64,000 bases of DNA. It comes from Primulina eburnea (Eukaryota > Streptophyta > Magnoliopsida > Lamiales > Gesneriaceae). The stretch covers positions 2,418,001 through 2,482,000 of the forward strand of contig NC_133101.1 in NCBI RefSeq assembly GCF_022965805.1. The letters are read 5' to 3'. Shown piece after piece: positions 52,144 to 63,941 of this stretch (positions are counted from its first letter, which is position 1; every line of letters starts with the position of its first letter). The translations under genes were made by a program, and so were the position numbers. A model generated the notes under the pieces. That model ran no database searches. It saw only the letters and a program-made list of their open reading frames with translations, and was not told the DNA's origin.

Positions 52144-53603
52144 TTGAAAATATTTGGTCCCAAAATAATAAAATTATTTTGGGATAAGTTTGAATAGATT
52201 TAAAGAATATTTATGTGATTTTGAAAATATTTTGCGTATTTATTTCCTGGAGATTTTTAAAATTTTGTGCATATTTATTTCTTGGAGATTTTTTATGATA
52301 TTGCAAGATATTTGAAAAATTAGATATTGAGTGGATTTTTGAAATATTTTGTTGAGATTGATAAAATGAAGATTTGGAAAATATTTCTTTAGTTTGAAAT
52401 TTCATTTATATTATTATTATTTGCACGCGTTGTGTTTTATATAGTTGGAATAATTATATAAACATGTTTTTTGTTATTTTCAAATTAACCATTTTTAATA
52501 TTTTTTAAAGGAAAGATATATAATCTTTTAAAAATTAAATATATGAATGAAGTTTGGATTGAACTGAAAAATATAAATAAAGATATGATTCAAAGATTTA
52601 AAAAGAAATATTATTTAAGAAAAAAAATCATAAATTAAATTATATTTGATATAATTGTAATTTTAATTGTAATTCGCCAAATCAATTAAAAGTTAGTCAG
52701 TACATGACATCTGACACTGAATCGGATTGAGGTACTTCAAAATGGATTCGGAACCATCTTAATCCGGTCCGTAAGAATCGTGATCGGAACTAGTCCAGGA
52801 TCGGTCTTGGAACTATGTTTCAACAGATGAAATGCAACTGAGATCTATGGCACCATGTTTACTAGGCTCTTTTACAAGCTTGATTTAACTGTTCCATATC
52901 ATTCATGTATTGTTCACAAGATGTCCCAGCAAAATTAATATTTGTTTTAGTTTCACTATATTTTTTTATTCCTAATTTATATGCAATAATTTCAGCATAA
53001 CGGGAACGTCGGTGTTAACATCAAAGATACGTTTAATTTTCTTATATCTGATGAAAATGAATTCTCGAATTGGAGAAGTCAAATTGTAGTATTTTTGTGT
53101 TCCGATTATAACTTCGAGTTGAGTTAATGAATGTTGCAGCATTATTTTGGCCCACGGCCTCATTTGACAACAATGTTGTCTTTGTCAAGGAAATTTCCGA
53201 TAACCAGATTATATCTTCCTAGGAATTATTATGTCACCATTGTCCAACAATGCCTCTCAACGGATGGACTAGCCGGTGTGGTCGATACTAATGGACCAGT
53301 TAAAGAACAGCTGACAGGGTACATCGAAATCTGGTTCGATCCCGCTTACTAGTGTCATTAATCTGTCTCCGCAGGCCGCCTGTGAGAATGTAGCATCTTA
53401 CAACATGAAAGTAGTAAAACCCAGATAGAGCCAAGACAGAAATAGGGAAAAGGAAACAGTTTTATAACTCAAACAGACCCAAATCAACGACAGACTGACT
53501 CAAAAACACAAATTCAAACAGGATGGCACTTCCTGATGTGCTCATTTAATTATTAAACAACACACAAACACACTCATAAAAATAAAGTACGAAAGCGAAT
53601 TTA

Positions 53604-54516
53604 TCAAGGATTTTCAAGCCCAAAAAAGTCTATGAATTGAGGATCTTTGACATATCCTTGCTGGGGAGGAGTTACTGTAGGAAGATTCAAGAGTTCAGTG
53701 TAGCTAACATCAGAATTCATCTCATCATCCCAGATTGTGTTCTGATCAGCAGAACCGATGTATCCTAGATTAGCGTTGTTAAAAGAATGAGGATCAATCA
53801 TGCCCGGATTTGAGCCACTTGTTGCAAACCACATTTCATCCTTGCCATACATAGAAGGTCCGCTGTCAATAAACGGCAACTCAACCCTATAAGGAGTAAC
53901 ATCAGAAAGTGGATCAAAGCCACTGTTGTTGTCTATGTTATAGGAAACATTTGAAACTTGAGAACCAGGTTCCATTGATGATACATTCTCAGAGTGAGAC
54001 AAATTCATAGATTCTTCGTTAGGAGTGTCTTCTGGGTTGTCACTAGAAGGTGGGCTAGAGGCTCTGATTGTTCGACTTCCAATAATTACATGGTACTGAT
54101 TCTTCACTTGATTATCTGTTCGGCCATTAAAATGTTGAGAGATAATTGCCCATTTGTTTCCATAGCATTGATGAAGTTCAAGAAGCCTTCGCTTCTCCTC
54201 TACAGTAAATGGCGTCTTGACAATTTCGGGATCCAATTGATTCACCCACCTTAAGCGACAACTCTTCCCTGTGATTAAAATAAAATGGACAAGCTGTAAT
54301 TTTTAGTTACGAAATTGGAAAGGATATTTAATTTCACAGAGAATGGATATGGATACCTGTTCTTCCTGGGAAGTGTTTTGCAACGAGTTCCCAATTGCTG
54401 GGACCAAACCTTTGGACAAGATTTGTCAGCAGTACATCTTCTTCAGGCTTCCAATGAAATTTGCTGCATGTAAACTTCTTTTTGTTTGCCCCATTCCCTG
54501 TTCTAGAGTCCTCCAT
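53604..54516 (-). CDS. R2R3-MYB transcription factor
   Basis: Two exons: 54357-54516 and 53604-54268, in frame, giving 274 residues. R2 spans about residues 21-67 (FHWKPEED...SNWELVAKHF, SCRLRWVNQLDP) with its three Trp. R3 follows at about 73-119 (PFTVEEKRRLLELHQCYGNKWAIISQHF, GRTDNQVKNQYHVII). As usual, the first R3 Trp is replaced by Phe, but the third is Tyr where most plant MYBs have Trp. The rest is Ser/Asn-rich and acidic, suited to activation. It is closest in style to the MYB52/54/56/105/117 group, whose members control organ boundaries and cell walls; this placement is tentative. A TATA-like TATTTATAT lies at about 54583-54591, about 70 bases from the ATG. Confidence 0.9.
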
Positions 54517-54599
54517 TGCCAGAAAAGCATATATTATCGAGCTCTATTCCATGGGTTCTCCCATCAGGCAGCCCACACCGAGATATAAATAGGGTACAG

Positions 54600-54930
54600 A
54601 AACAACTATCATGGATGTATGAGAGGTGAGATTTTACTAATTTGAATCAGATTATTAAAGTGAAACTGATTTTGTCGATGTGATTACATTGACCGAATCC
54701 GCCACCTAATATTCACCAAACTCCAGCCGTAACGTAAACACATTTATTGTCCAACGCCCTCGATATCTCTTTTCCACGTGTCGATACGAGGTCAAGTACA
54801 TCAAAAAGGTCCGATTACGCCTATTCCTAATCCTAAATGGAATGGCATGACGTAGGGGTTCAAGGCATAATATTGAGAATGCTCGTTGAATGAGCAAACC
54901 AACGAATTGAATATTGGTATCAGAAATCCC
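54600..54930. other. Upstream region of the MYB gene
   Basis: Promoter-side spacer with no gene recognised. A CCACGTG-type G-box core is seen near 54774. Confidence 0.35.
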
Positions 54931-55049
54931 TCGAATTGGATCGCAACTTCGAATATGGAATTCAAAGGGAAAAAAGCCATCTTTTTCTTAACAATGTCTT
55001 TGTCATTTGATAAAAAATAAACAGGTATGGAAGCTATAATTGTAAACCA

Positions 55050-55540
55050 GGATCGAATCTATGGAAGCATTGGTTTATACATTCCTTTTAGTCTCTGACC
55101 ACATTCTCCGCATATTCCTCCGATTCCGTACAAAAGATATTCGAAAGAATTCAATTTCTATAAAAATATATAATATTTTGAACAAATTCTCGAACGAACC
55201 GCACTCCTTCGTATATGTCAGGAGTCCAAAACTGGGCTTATCTGCTAAAAACTACACAACTAAAAGAATTATTGAAATGAGTTCAAATGGAAGAAAAGGT
55301 TTTCCCTGACTTTGTCCGTGTCAACAAACAATTCGAAATACCTCGAGCAATTCCGATTCTTTATTTTTCTCTTGATTCTTCTCCGATCGAGATGTATAGA
55401 TCTTGGTCCCGCTTATGGGGTCAAATCGATACCCCGTTATAATAGGAAAGCCTTATATCTTGAAATTAATTCATCAAGTACAAGAAGCAGTGGATACACT
55501 TCTTGATAATGGAATCCGGACAAAGTCAGGGAAAACCTCT
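55050..55540 (+). other. Plastid-derived DNA patchwork (NUPT)
   Basis: 55061-55096 encodes MEALVYTFLLVS, identical to the start of plastid psbT, then diverges at once. 55454-55516 encodes KLIHQVQEAVDTLLDNGI, a piece of plastid rpoC1. Between them, around 55380-55440, the sequence also looks organellar in composition. A perfect 22-base inverted repeat (55297-55318 and 55517-55538, core TTTTCCCTGACTTTGTCC) closes off the rpoC1 side. The pieces are from separate plastid loci and are not functional genes here. Confidence 0.65.
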
Positions 55541-55559
55541 GAAATTACGCATTGAATTT

Positions 55560-57500
55560 CTGAAATAAAAAGAAAGACAGGCGAAGAGAATATTTGCTAA
55601 AGCAATGCTAAAAAGTAATGCGAAAATGAATTCAAAAGAACACGTGTTTTTCCCTCTTAATCATAATTGCAAGTTTTTTTCCTTGACTCGATAAATGTAA
55701 GTTGATAGATGTGAATAGTCAAGATGATGTGAGTTTCCATCTTTCTAACAAGAGCGAAGAGAGTTTGAGGAACTTCTCTGATATTAACTGGCACATTATT
55801 TCTATTGGGGAAGACTAGTAGACCACCAAGATATGCAGGCCACTAGATCAAGGGCTGTGTCAACTATGCCACATATATTCCAACAAAAGCTATTCCAACA
55901 AAAGTGGGTTACGATACAAACATCTAGTCTTCTAAGATAGCTGAGTACAAAGGTACACAGCAACATAAACTCTTCGTGATATTGAGAGTCATTAATTATT
56001 TCCCTCTTTTGGCGCTTCCAGTCATCCAGTGACATCTATGGTTGCTCTTGTAAGAAATAGAAGGAAGAACATATATTTATCAAAATTAAACAATATGCCA
56101 GTATAGTAAATAAATGTAACTCCAAACCTGTGTTAGGATGGCACTCACCCAAAAAACAAGCTGACCAACTGAAAACTGAACGGTTAACCAGATTGATTCA
56201 AGGGTAATAACAGATTTATCTAAACCAGATACAATGTCATTTACTTATTTTTTGTTTACTTGAGCTCTTTATTTTTCATTCCATTAAATAGTCAACCCCC
56301 AAACACCAATGAATATTCTACTCCATTTCTCGGTATTTGTCCCATTACACAATTTGGTAAAACAGTACTTTCTCACATGGGAAGGAAAAATATTATGGTT
56401 AAGTTGCCAAGGCCTGTTCAACACCGCAAGTTGTGTCTCAAAAGGTGAAACCTTAAGGAAAACAAGAGCATAAAATGTTATTTCGTAGAACAAATAGAAA
56501 ATAACTCCCTATGATGCCTTAAACCGCAATACTTGAAAATGAAGATGTCTTGCGTGCCACCTCATGTTTACACTGATATTCAACAAACCAGTGCCAAAGA
56601 TTAACTGACGAGTAGACCACATACAGGTGGTAACACTAACAAGTATTTGCTTCTGTAGATCACTGCCATATATATGCCAATCTACAAATCTGATCAATTA
56701 GTGATGGCCAAAGAAAAGTTCATTAGATTGAAGGGATTCATACAATTCTGAGATAAAAACAAGAAATATTTGCATAGTGTATAGGTGAAAAATAAAGTGC
56801 CAATGATTCACCAGTTGTTGATCAATTTTTTACAATATTATCAAGTGAAAAAGAGATGCACGATGCTAACAAGAAGTTGTCTGAATTGAGCAATTTGGTA
56901 ATGTCGGATCGATTGTGAATTAGGTATTCAATAACTTGTTCTTAGAAGCTTTTATGTAAACTACATTGTTCAATTGTTTCTTCCCAGTTATTTTAAAAAT
57001 CACTTCGCTAGTTATGTGGAGTAAATTGGTCGTGATTAGAACTTAGAAGACATCATTCTTTACACTTTTTAAATTCTAGCTGTTATTGTATCTTTATATT
57101 TGTTTCATATATAGTTATGGGTTAATCTCTATAACCACTGAAGATAATAAGCTTCTAAATCACTTTAGGGGAATTAAAATCACTCAAAGATCCAAGTTCC
57201 TCTCAAAACAAACAGACCACCTTCATAGGTTTTTGCACATTTTGGGGTCTTATACATTTCATGATTGGTTTTCTGATAAATATTCACTTTGGGATAAGAT
57301 ACAAAGTTGGCATCATTTCCATGATCCCATACACTCTGACCGTACAACATATGTTATCACCAGAAAAAGCACTACACAAAATATAAACTCCACCAACAGA
57401 AACTGTAATGGATACTTTTTTCGTAGGGTACAACAATCCAGCAACCAAATATTAGCATCAAATTATTCTCATAAGGAATACATACTTTATTCATGATATT
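55560..57500. other. Spacer and 3' flank of PEN-2
   Basis: The part nearest 57530 is likely the PEN-2 3' UTR. A longer frame at 57086-57496 has no recognisable domain and I do not call it a gene. Confidence 0.4.
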
Positions 57501-57529
57501 AATGACAGAGACAGCAGTTAGGCATAGAT

Positions 57530-58775
57530 CTAAATCCATCCCGTCAATCCATATCTGTCAGCAACGTTGTACATTACCAAAGTATCCCAAACATTGCCAA
57601 ACAGATGCTCCCCTCCAATGGCAAAAGTAAGGGCCCAAGAGGTTAGAATAGCCGTGAACACCAGAAAACCAATTGCAGACCCAACAAGATCTGCGGAAAG
57701 GAGGAAAGGCATTATATTTAGAAATAACTTGAAAGCCAACTTACAAAATTGAATTACCAAAGCTACAGGCTCTTAAGTGCAACAGAGCAATTACAGAAAA
57801 TGTCAAACACTGAATTTATATACAGGAAGATTCTTGGGTTTCCTTTACCAGACATATGATGATAACGGTGAGGAAGATTTTACACTTTCCACGTGACAAA
57901 TCCAGACTCCAGGCCAGGTAAACAATCATAAGGAAAATGCGATTTTAATAGTCACGTGACAGTCGTGTACAAATGAGGCATGAGAAGGCAAAAATGGGGT
58001 GTGGTGCCTCACGGCTCACGGAAAATGAATTAATATGGATGCTATTCAAATGTATGCTTGTCTATGCATCATTAACATCAGTCACAGGCAACCTCACAAA
58101 AGATCTGGCAGCTCTTTTTGTACTCCTGCCTTGAGGTGATAACTGGTAGTCCATTTCATTCTTTTCTCTGGATTTTGTTTCCAGTATACAATGTCTTTTC
58201 TCAGTTGATGAAATGTTTGGTTTTCAGATTATGTAGCTCCACACAGGTAAAACTTGGTTTATGAAGCCCGCAAGAGACATTTTTACATTCAAACAATTAG
58301 AAAGATAAGTCAAAGCTCTTGAGATTTCAGGTGTAGCTCTCAATGGCAGCATGAAAGAACTTCAAAAATATCATCGCAAGAAAGTCAAGATTGTTTCAAA
58401 TAAAACAATATAACATTCTTAAATATATCTAAAACGAGTAAAATGCTGCCTCCAAATCCTTGAAAACAAGAACTTACAGCGACGGAGAAGGGGGTCCGAA
58501 TGACGAGAATGTGGGCGGCGAAGGAGTGGCCAGAAGTAGAAGCAATTCACGGCCCAGAGGAACGGCAGGCAGAAAAAACCCCACTTGAAGAATCTTCGGG
58601 CGTAGGTAAGCGATTCATCATGTGACAGGCCGAGCGGGCCATCGATAGTGGGCCATTCGGACCGTACATATCTTCTGGAAGACGAGGGCGACGAGTTGCC
58701 AACATCGGCCGCGACGGGGGCGGCGGCGGGACTAGGTTGTCTTACGGGGAGAGGATGACTCGATTCGTTTTCCAT
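57530..58775 (-). CDS. PEN2: Gamma-secretase subunit PEN-2
   Basis: Two exons: 58478-58775 and 57530-57690 (donor CGCT|GTAAGT, acceptor CCGCAG|ATCTTG), giving 152 residues. The conserved core is EWPTIDGPLGL, YARRFFKWGFFCLPFLWAVN, CFYFWPLLRR, then LVGSAIGFLVFTAILTSWAL, FAIGGEHLFG and the C-terminal YNVADRYGLTGW. Two hydrophobic segments match the PEN-2 fold. PEN-2 is the small subunit of the presenilin protease complex (with presenilin, APH-1 and nicastrin) in endomembranes. An in-frame ATG upstream at 58826 would add 17 residues (MTSNQLPSKW...). I prefer 58775 because the product then matches the usual length and starts the acidic MENESS typical of the N-terminus. The Pro/Ala/Ser-rich leader before the core is variable among plants. 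Confidence 0.93.
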
Positions 58776-59726
58776 GGTATCAACTATCCCACTTTTCCAC
58801 TTGCTGGGTAGCTGATTAGATGTCAATTTTTCTTTATTTATTTATTTATTTTTTTTTTTTGGAATTATTTTAAGGAAAAATAAATATAAATAATTATTTA
58901 TTATGTAACTTTTAATAAACTAATTATTAATAATATTATGAACATTTTGGTTTGTAGATGAGATAATATACGAGGATAGGTTATAGCTCTAAAATTTTGT
59001 GTGGTAAAATTTTGTAATTGACATCAAATAAACTGATATAAAAAAGTTGAATATTCGATCTATTTTTAACATCGTATTATAGGACGTGGAATAATTATGA
59101 ATAAGCAATAAAATGTATCAATTTTCTTATTGAAATTATGATTAAGTGACAAGTTACGATTTTGTCATTCGTCTACGATAAATAATCTTATTTTTATTTT
59201 GTATTTGTGAAATTGCGGTTGTGATTTTATTGAATAACGTAAATCTTTATTAACTCACATGTAATTATTTTAATTTATTAAGATTATTAGGTATAAATAT
59301 TATTTATTTTTAATAAAATAAAAATTATTAAATTGAGTAAAGAAATTCATGAATAAGGATAAAATCAAATGAAATTTATTAAATAATATCCTAGATTTTT
59401 TATTCGTGTTTTATAATTTTTTAAAAAGAATTTTTCATATATTATTTTTTGAAAAATTATATTAGTTTAATTCTTCATCGGTTAAAAAGAATATTGATTA
59501 AAAATAATTATTTATAATACATTTTATTAGTGATAAATCATTAAGTTTTAAAGTCTAAATTAGATAAATATAGATAAGATTTACGAGTTAGTAAAGGTCA
59601 TAAAGAAATAGTAAACAAAAAATTGATATGATTTTATATTTATCATAGCAAGTAAACGTATCATATGTATATATTTAAACTTTTTTAGCGACAAAAAAGG
59701 ATATTTGAGGAAATAGATCTGATTAT

Positions 59727-59797
59727 ATTTTTTTTAAAAAAATACCTCCCCATGTAGTGAACAAATACACTACATGAGGTTATTTTTTAAAAAAAAT
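59727..59797. repeat. Short inverted repeat (hairpin)
   Basis: Left arm 59727-59759 and right arm 59768-59797 are near-perfect reverse complements: ATTTTTTTTAAAAAAAT, then ACCTCCCCATGTAGTG against CACTACATGAGGT. The loop is 8 bases. Confidence 0.8.
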
Positions 59798-60022
59798 ATT
59801 TGACCAGAGTTACAAAACAAAACCGCCGACAAAAAATAAGAGCGTGAAAGAATAGAGGAAAAAAATTATGTTTAATTCTTAAAACAAAAAAAAAATATTA
59901 TTTTTTATTAACATGTGATATTTTATTTTCTTCATAAACTATGTATATATAAAAAACAAAATTTGTTAAGAGGTGTAAGTAATGTTAAAATATTAACGAT
60001 TAGTTAATAACTAATGAATGCG

Positions 60023-60763
60023 AAAAAAATTGCGTGAGATAGTCTTATAGGTCGTATTTTATGAGATGAATATCTTATTTGGGTCATTTATGAAAAAATA
60101 TTACTTTTTATGCTAAGGCTATGTTTGATTTAAATGATAGGATTACAGAATGATTAACGCATAAATGATAAAAAAATGATTGAAGTAGATAATGATAAAA
60201 TAATATTATTATTGGTATGATTATTAAGAATTAGATAAATAATAATCTTTTGATAAATTGACAAAATTGCTCTTCCACTTTTGCGGCGGTAGTGGTCGGC
60301 CCAGATGTGATTGTCGGTCGGAGGCGGCGGCAGGAGGAGGGTGTGGTCAGCCGGCAAGAGGAGGGGGTGGTCGGCAGCGACGGCGTCGGGGGACGGCCGG
60401 CAGGGGTCGGAGGGGGTGATCGACGTCAGGAGGCGGCGGTGGTCGGCGAAGCCGGTGGCGTCCGACGGTGTCCGGTGACGGTCGGCAGCGTCGAGCGACG
60501 GCCGGCGATGGTCGGCGGCGAGCGGCGGGGGTGGTCAGTCAGTCGGCGGTTGTGTTAAGAGTATGATAAATAATCCTAGGGGTGAGTAATGATTATTTTA
60601 TTCCAGTTAATATAACCTAATCAGGGATAAGATGGGTTAAAAATCCATAAACACACCTTATTACCTCTACCAAATACCGCCTAAGAGTATTATTATGAAT
60701 ATCGGTAAAGTTGACCGTCTCACAGATATAAATTCGTGAGACCATCTCACAAGAGACCTACTC
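60023..60763 (+). repeat. GAGACGG dispersed repeat, copy I, split by an insertion
   Basis: Left half 60023-60116 ends ...TTTTTATGCTAA; right half 60682-60763 resumes TAAGAGTATTATTATGAATA. Joined at one TAA they restore the uninterrupted family sequence seen at 47765 and 49561. Confidence 0.9.
60117..60681. mobile_element. PIF/Harbinger-type MITE carrying a G-rich minisatellite
   Basis: Ends GGCTATGTTTGATTTAAAT (60117) and, inverted, GGCGGTATTTGGTAGAGG (60681). It is flanked by the 3-base target duplication TAA (60114-60116, 60682-60684), the target preference of PIF/Harbinger elements. The interior at about 60285-60555 is strikingly G-rich, with repeated GGTCGGC/GGCGGCGG/GACGGCCGGC words. 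The surrounding DNA is AT-rich. The 88-residue Gly/Arg-rich frame across it looks like a by-product of the repeats. Confidence 0.8.
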
Positions 60764-61100
60764 TCCATGCATGATATTAAATTTTTTTCATTTTTTTTTA
60801 TTTTATTTTATATTCGATTTCAAGGATTTGAATTTTTAAATTTAATTTACAGTAAAAGAATAACATATGACTGTTTGCACTTAGATTGACTTTTTATCCC
60901 AAAAAAAAAGAGTTAAATAATATTTTAAAAGTGTCATTTTCCAGTGGAATAAAAAAGTAATTTTGAGATTAAAAAAAGTAAACTCAAGTTTATTTAACAA
61001 TTAATTTAGTGTAAATATCATCTTTTTTCTGAAGTTTTGTTGTAATTGTTTATGAGACGGAACACAAATATCATATTTTGAGTTTTGTCATAATTGTCGG

Positions 61101-61425
61101 AACATAAAATTTTTGTGAGATGATCTTATGAGTCAATTTTGTAATACAAATCTTCTATAGAGATCATCCACAAAAAAAGTATTTATATTACTATAAATTA
61201 GACAGAATTTATTCGTGAGACCGTCTCAGTCGAAACATAAAAACTTTTGTGAGACAAATACAAATATCATCTTCTGAGTTTTGTTATAATTGTCCGAACA
61301 TAAAAACTTCTGTGATAAGGTCTCAAGAGTCAATTTTATGAGACGAATATCATATTTGAAACATCTATGTAAAAATATTAGTTATTATCGTAAATGCTAG
61401 CATAATTTATCCGTGAGACAAGATA
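61101..61425 (+). repeat. GAGACGG dispersed repeats, degenerate copies J and K
   Basis: Two diverged copies in a row. Each has TGTGAGATGATCTTATGAGT or TGTGATAAGGTCTCAAGAGT, an ATCATC-type centre, and an end near CGTGAGAC (61215 and 61411). Confidence 0.65.
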
Positions 61426-61817
61426 ACTACTATTATCGAAAACATCTTGTTCTAAAATCGAGATCTTAGTGTCAAATGGAAGAGTCAAAGTTCAGAGTTA
61501 TCCATATATTGACATGATCAAACACAAAATCAAAAAGGACTCCATGCTTTAATCCAAGGCTGAGAAAATAATATTCTTCAGCAATAACTATTGCGATTAA
61601 TTAGCATATGATCTACATTCCAACAACAGACAACAGTAAATCTATATTCTATTTACAGGGGAGTATCAAGAAGTATGGCGATTACAAAATAAGATGAAAC
61701 CGTAACGAGTCCAGACTGGGCCGGATCCTTCCGGCCACAGGCAACTCTCACGTGCTTCGACCAGACAGGCGTAAATGGATTTTTCAGGTAAAAAGATCCT
61801 TTACATCATTTAAAATT

Positions 61818-62961
61818 CTATGGCATGGTTCTTGTTGGGGATCTAGCTGAGGTTATAGCTCTAACTTGAGGCATTTCGAGAAATGGATCAAGCGTGCTTC
61901 TCGAGTTGGGTTGTCTGTACGGAAAGATGGAGTGTTCGCTGTAATTATGATTGTTTCGACCAACCGTATAAGAAGGGCGTGGTGGTGGAGAAAGGAAAGA
62001 GTTCCTATACGCAGGTGCATCTCGTCGTAATGGACTCGAGGTGGGAGAGACGGGCAATGACGTTATGGTTCGTGCATTATCCCTGTAGAAATAATAAGAC
62101 ACTAGAAATTACTTCAAGACAATATTAATTCAGTAATATGCACGGTGAAGAACAAATCCAGCAACATGACGCCCTCATCTCCCGAATCCTGGATTTGCCC
62201 TCACACAATGTATGCATAAATAGCAAATAGTTCAAGAGTTAAATCGTGCACCTCGGAGTCATCAAGGTTCTCGGCACTGCAAATCTCAATGTGTCATCTC
62301 TGTCAAAAGAATTGTTCTTTCTGTTGGACTGCAGCTCTAGGGCCGTCTGTTAAGAAGAAGAAGAGTTCATAAAAAATAAAAGAAACCATGAAATTTGCAC
62401 CAGTTTTAACTATCCTTTCCAAGATGCAATGAAATTGTCAGAATGGAAATTTACCGGAGTGCGGCTCCCATCAAAGGCACGAGGAAATGCTTCTCGGGTT
62501 ATATTGGCATTGTTTGCTCTTTGTGTAGTTTGGTTTTTAACAAAGGGGTGACAGAGTAGTTGAGATGCAGTAGGCCTTGCAGATGGTTCGCGCTGCAAAC
62601 ACATCCTTATCAAATTTTTCAGATCGGCAGATAAGTGATCAGGAACCTCTGGGGCATCTCTACCATTTCCAATTTTGAATATAGCAGCAACCTGTTAAAC
62701 AATAAATTCAGAACTATTAACATCCAGTAATTCCATTGCTAAGTCAACAATTTTGGAATCAACAGCGTGAATCTAGAAGTCGAACCCCTTCATATTGGCT
62801 CCAAGGTGGTTTTGATGTTGCCATCTCAAGAACCGTGCATCCTAAACTCCAAATATCCACTGGAAGGCTGTAACCATTTGTATTCATTACAACCTGAGGG
62901 GCAATAAAATATGCTTGTTAGAAAAAATAGTACACAAAATAAAATCCTCATCTATCCATCT

Positions 62962-63036
<75 letters not shown>

Positions 63037-63941
63037 TGAGAGAGAGAGAGAGACCTCAGGGGCCATCCAGTAAGGGCTGCCTTTGAAGGATAACATCGAC
63101 GAACAAGCAGTTATCTGTAAAATTGCATTAGAGTGTAAGATAAAAGTAAAAAACCAAAATCTAATTCAGATTATCCATAAATCTGTAGAAAAAAAATACC
63201 AAAATATTACTCCAACCATCATTGTAACAGTTTTACGTGGTGCAATATTATGGATCATGTGACGTATTCCACCAATCGTTGATCAGTTTTCAGCCCAAAA
63301 AATTCAAAAAATCAGTTTTTGTTCACGTAATGTTCTATGTTTAGCTAGCTAACTGTTTACTTTGGAAAAATCATTAATATTAAATAGCGTCTAATGTCAT
63401 ATGACAGACGAAGAAATGATGAAAACAAGGAAGAAGATACATACATGTTTTGCCATGCCAAAATCAGCAAGTTTTATTTCCCCATTGGGATCCACTAAAA
63501 TGTTTGCTCCCTTTATATCCCTGCAGAGAAGAGACCAAACTGGAGAAAAAAAAGTAAAAAAGAAAAACCCACACACAATATTTCATGCAAATTAATATAC
63601 TTAGCATCAGGGCAAGGCGTCGGGAGTCACCTGTGAACTGTGTTTTTTCCATGTAAGTAAGAGAGGCCTGAGAGAATCTGCCTGGTGTAATTTTGAATAA
63701 CAGGCTCCCCAAAAGGTCCATATTCTTGCAATAGTTTATGGATCGAACCTCCCGAAACATACTCCAAATAAACGGATAACCTTTCTTCGTTCTGGAAGAA
63801 AAAAGGGGCATCGTTACAAGGTTCATGAGTCTGAGTGCCATTATTAGATAAAAAACAAAAATAATATTTGACTCGCACCAGATCACTTCCATAGTACTGA
63901 ACGACATTTGGATGTGAAAGCTGACTAAGCAAAGTTATCTC
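61818..63941 (-). CDS. MAP kinase kinase kinase, YODA/MAPKKK3-like (3' part)
   Basis: Eight exons on the minus strand: 63879-63941, 63631-63791, 63445-63520, 63055-63114, 62786-62893, 62455-62691, 62252-62346, 61818-62082. All junctions keep frame. The 5' part, with the regulatory N-terminus and ATP-binding loop, lies beyond the right edge. Visible kinase marks: [33 protein letters not shown] with the catalytic Asp, [37 protein letters not shown], and [20 protein letters not shown]. The C-terminus is Pro/Ser-rich ([31 protein letters not shown]), as in YODA and MAPKKK3. These kinases phosphorylate MKK4/5-type MAP2Ks in stomatal, embryo and immune signalling. YODA and MAPKKK3 cannot be told apart from this part. 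Confidence 0.92.
62966..63052. repeat. (TA)n plus (GA)n microsatellite in a short MAP3K intron
   Basis: TA tract at 62966-63036, then GAGAGA to 63052, filling more than half of the 161-base intron 62894-63054 and lying next to its 5' splice site. Confidence 0.95.

Larger units (their letters stand above)
47050..53590. other. Repeat-rich intergenic region
   Basis: No gene supported. It holds five or more GAGACGG repeats, a TA microsatellite, a tRNA-like retroposed fragment, a GGGCCGGCCCG-rich element fragment and a possible solo LTR. A frame near 52990-53130 (ISDENEFSNWRSQIVVFL) weakly recalls a copia gag N-terminus but is too short to call. Confidence 0.5.
58830..61810. other. AT-rich intergenic region with nested repeats
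   Basis: No gene supported. It contains a hairpin repeat (59727-59797), a GAGACGG repeat split by a Harbinger-type MITE (60023-60763), and two further degenerate GAGACGG copies (61101-61425). The right end is probably MAP3K 3' UTR. Confidence 0.5.

Noticed and set aside
52990..53130. Copia gag-like fragment (ISDENEFSNWRSQIVVFL)
   Set aside because: The likeness is short and has stops close by; no LTR or polymerase pieces were found.
57086..57496. 136-residue frame downstream of PEN-2
   Set aside because: No recognisable domain, AT-rich composition, and it lies in the probable 3' flank of PEN-2.
60292..60558. 88-residue Gly/Arg-rich protein
   Set aside because: It lies wholly in a G-rich minisatellite inside a MITE; its composition is explained by the repeat.
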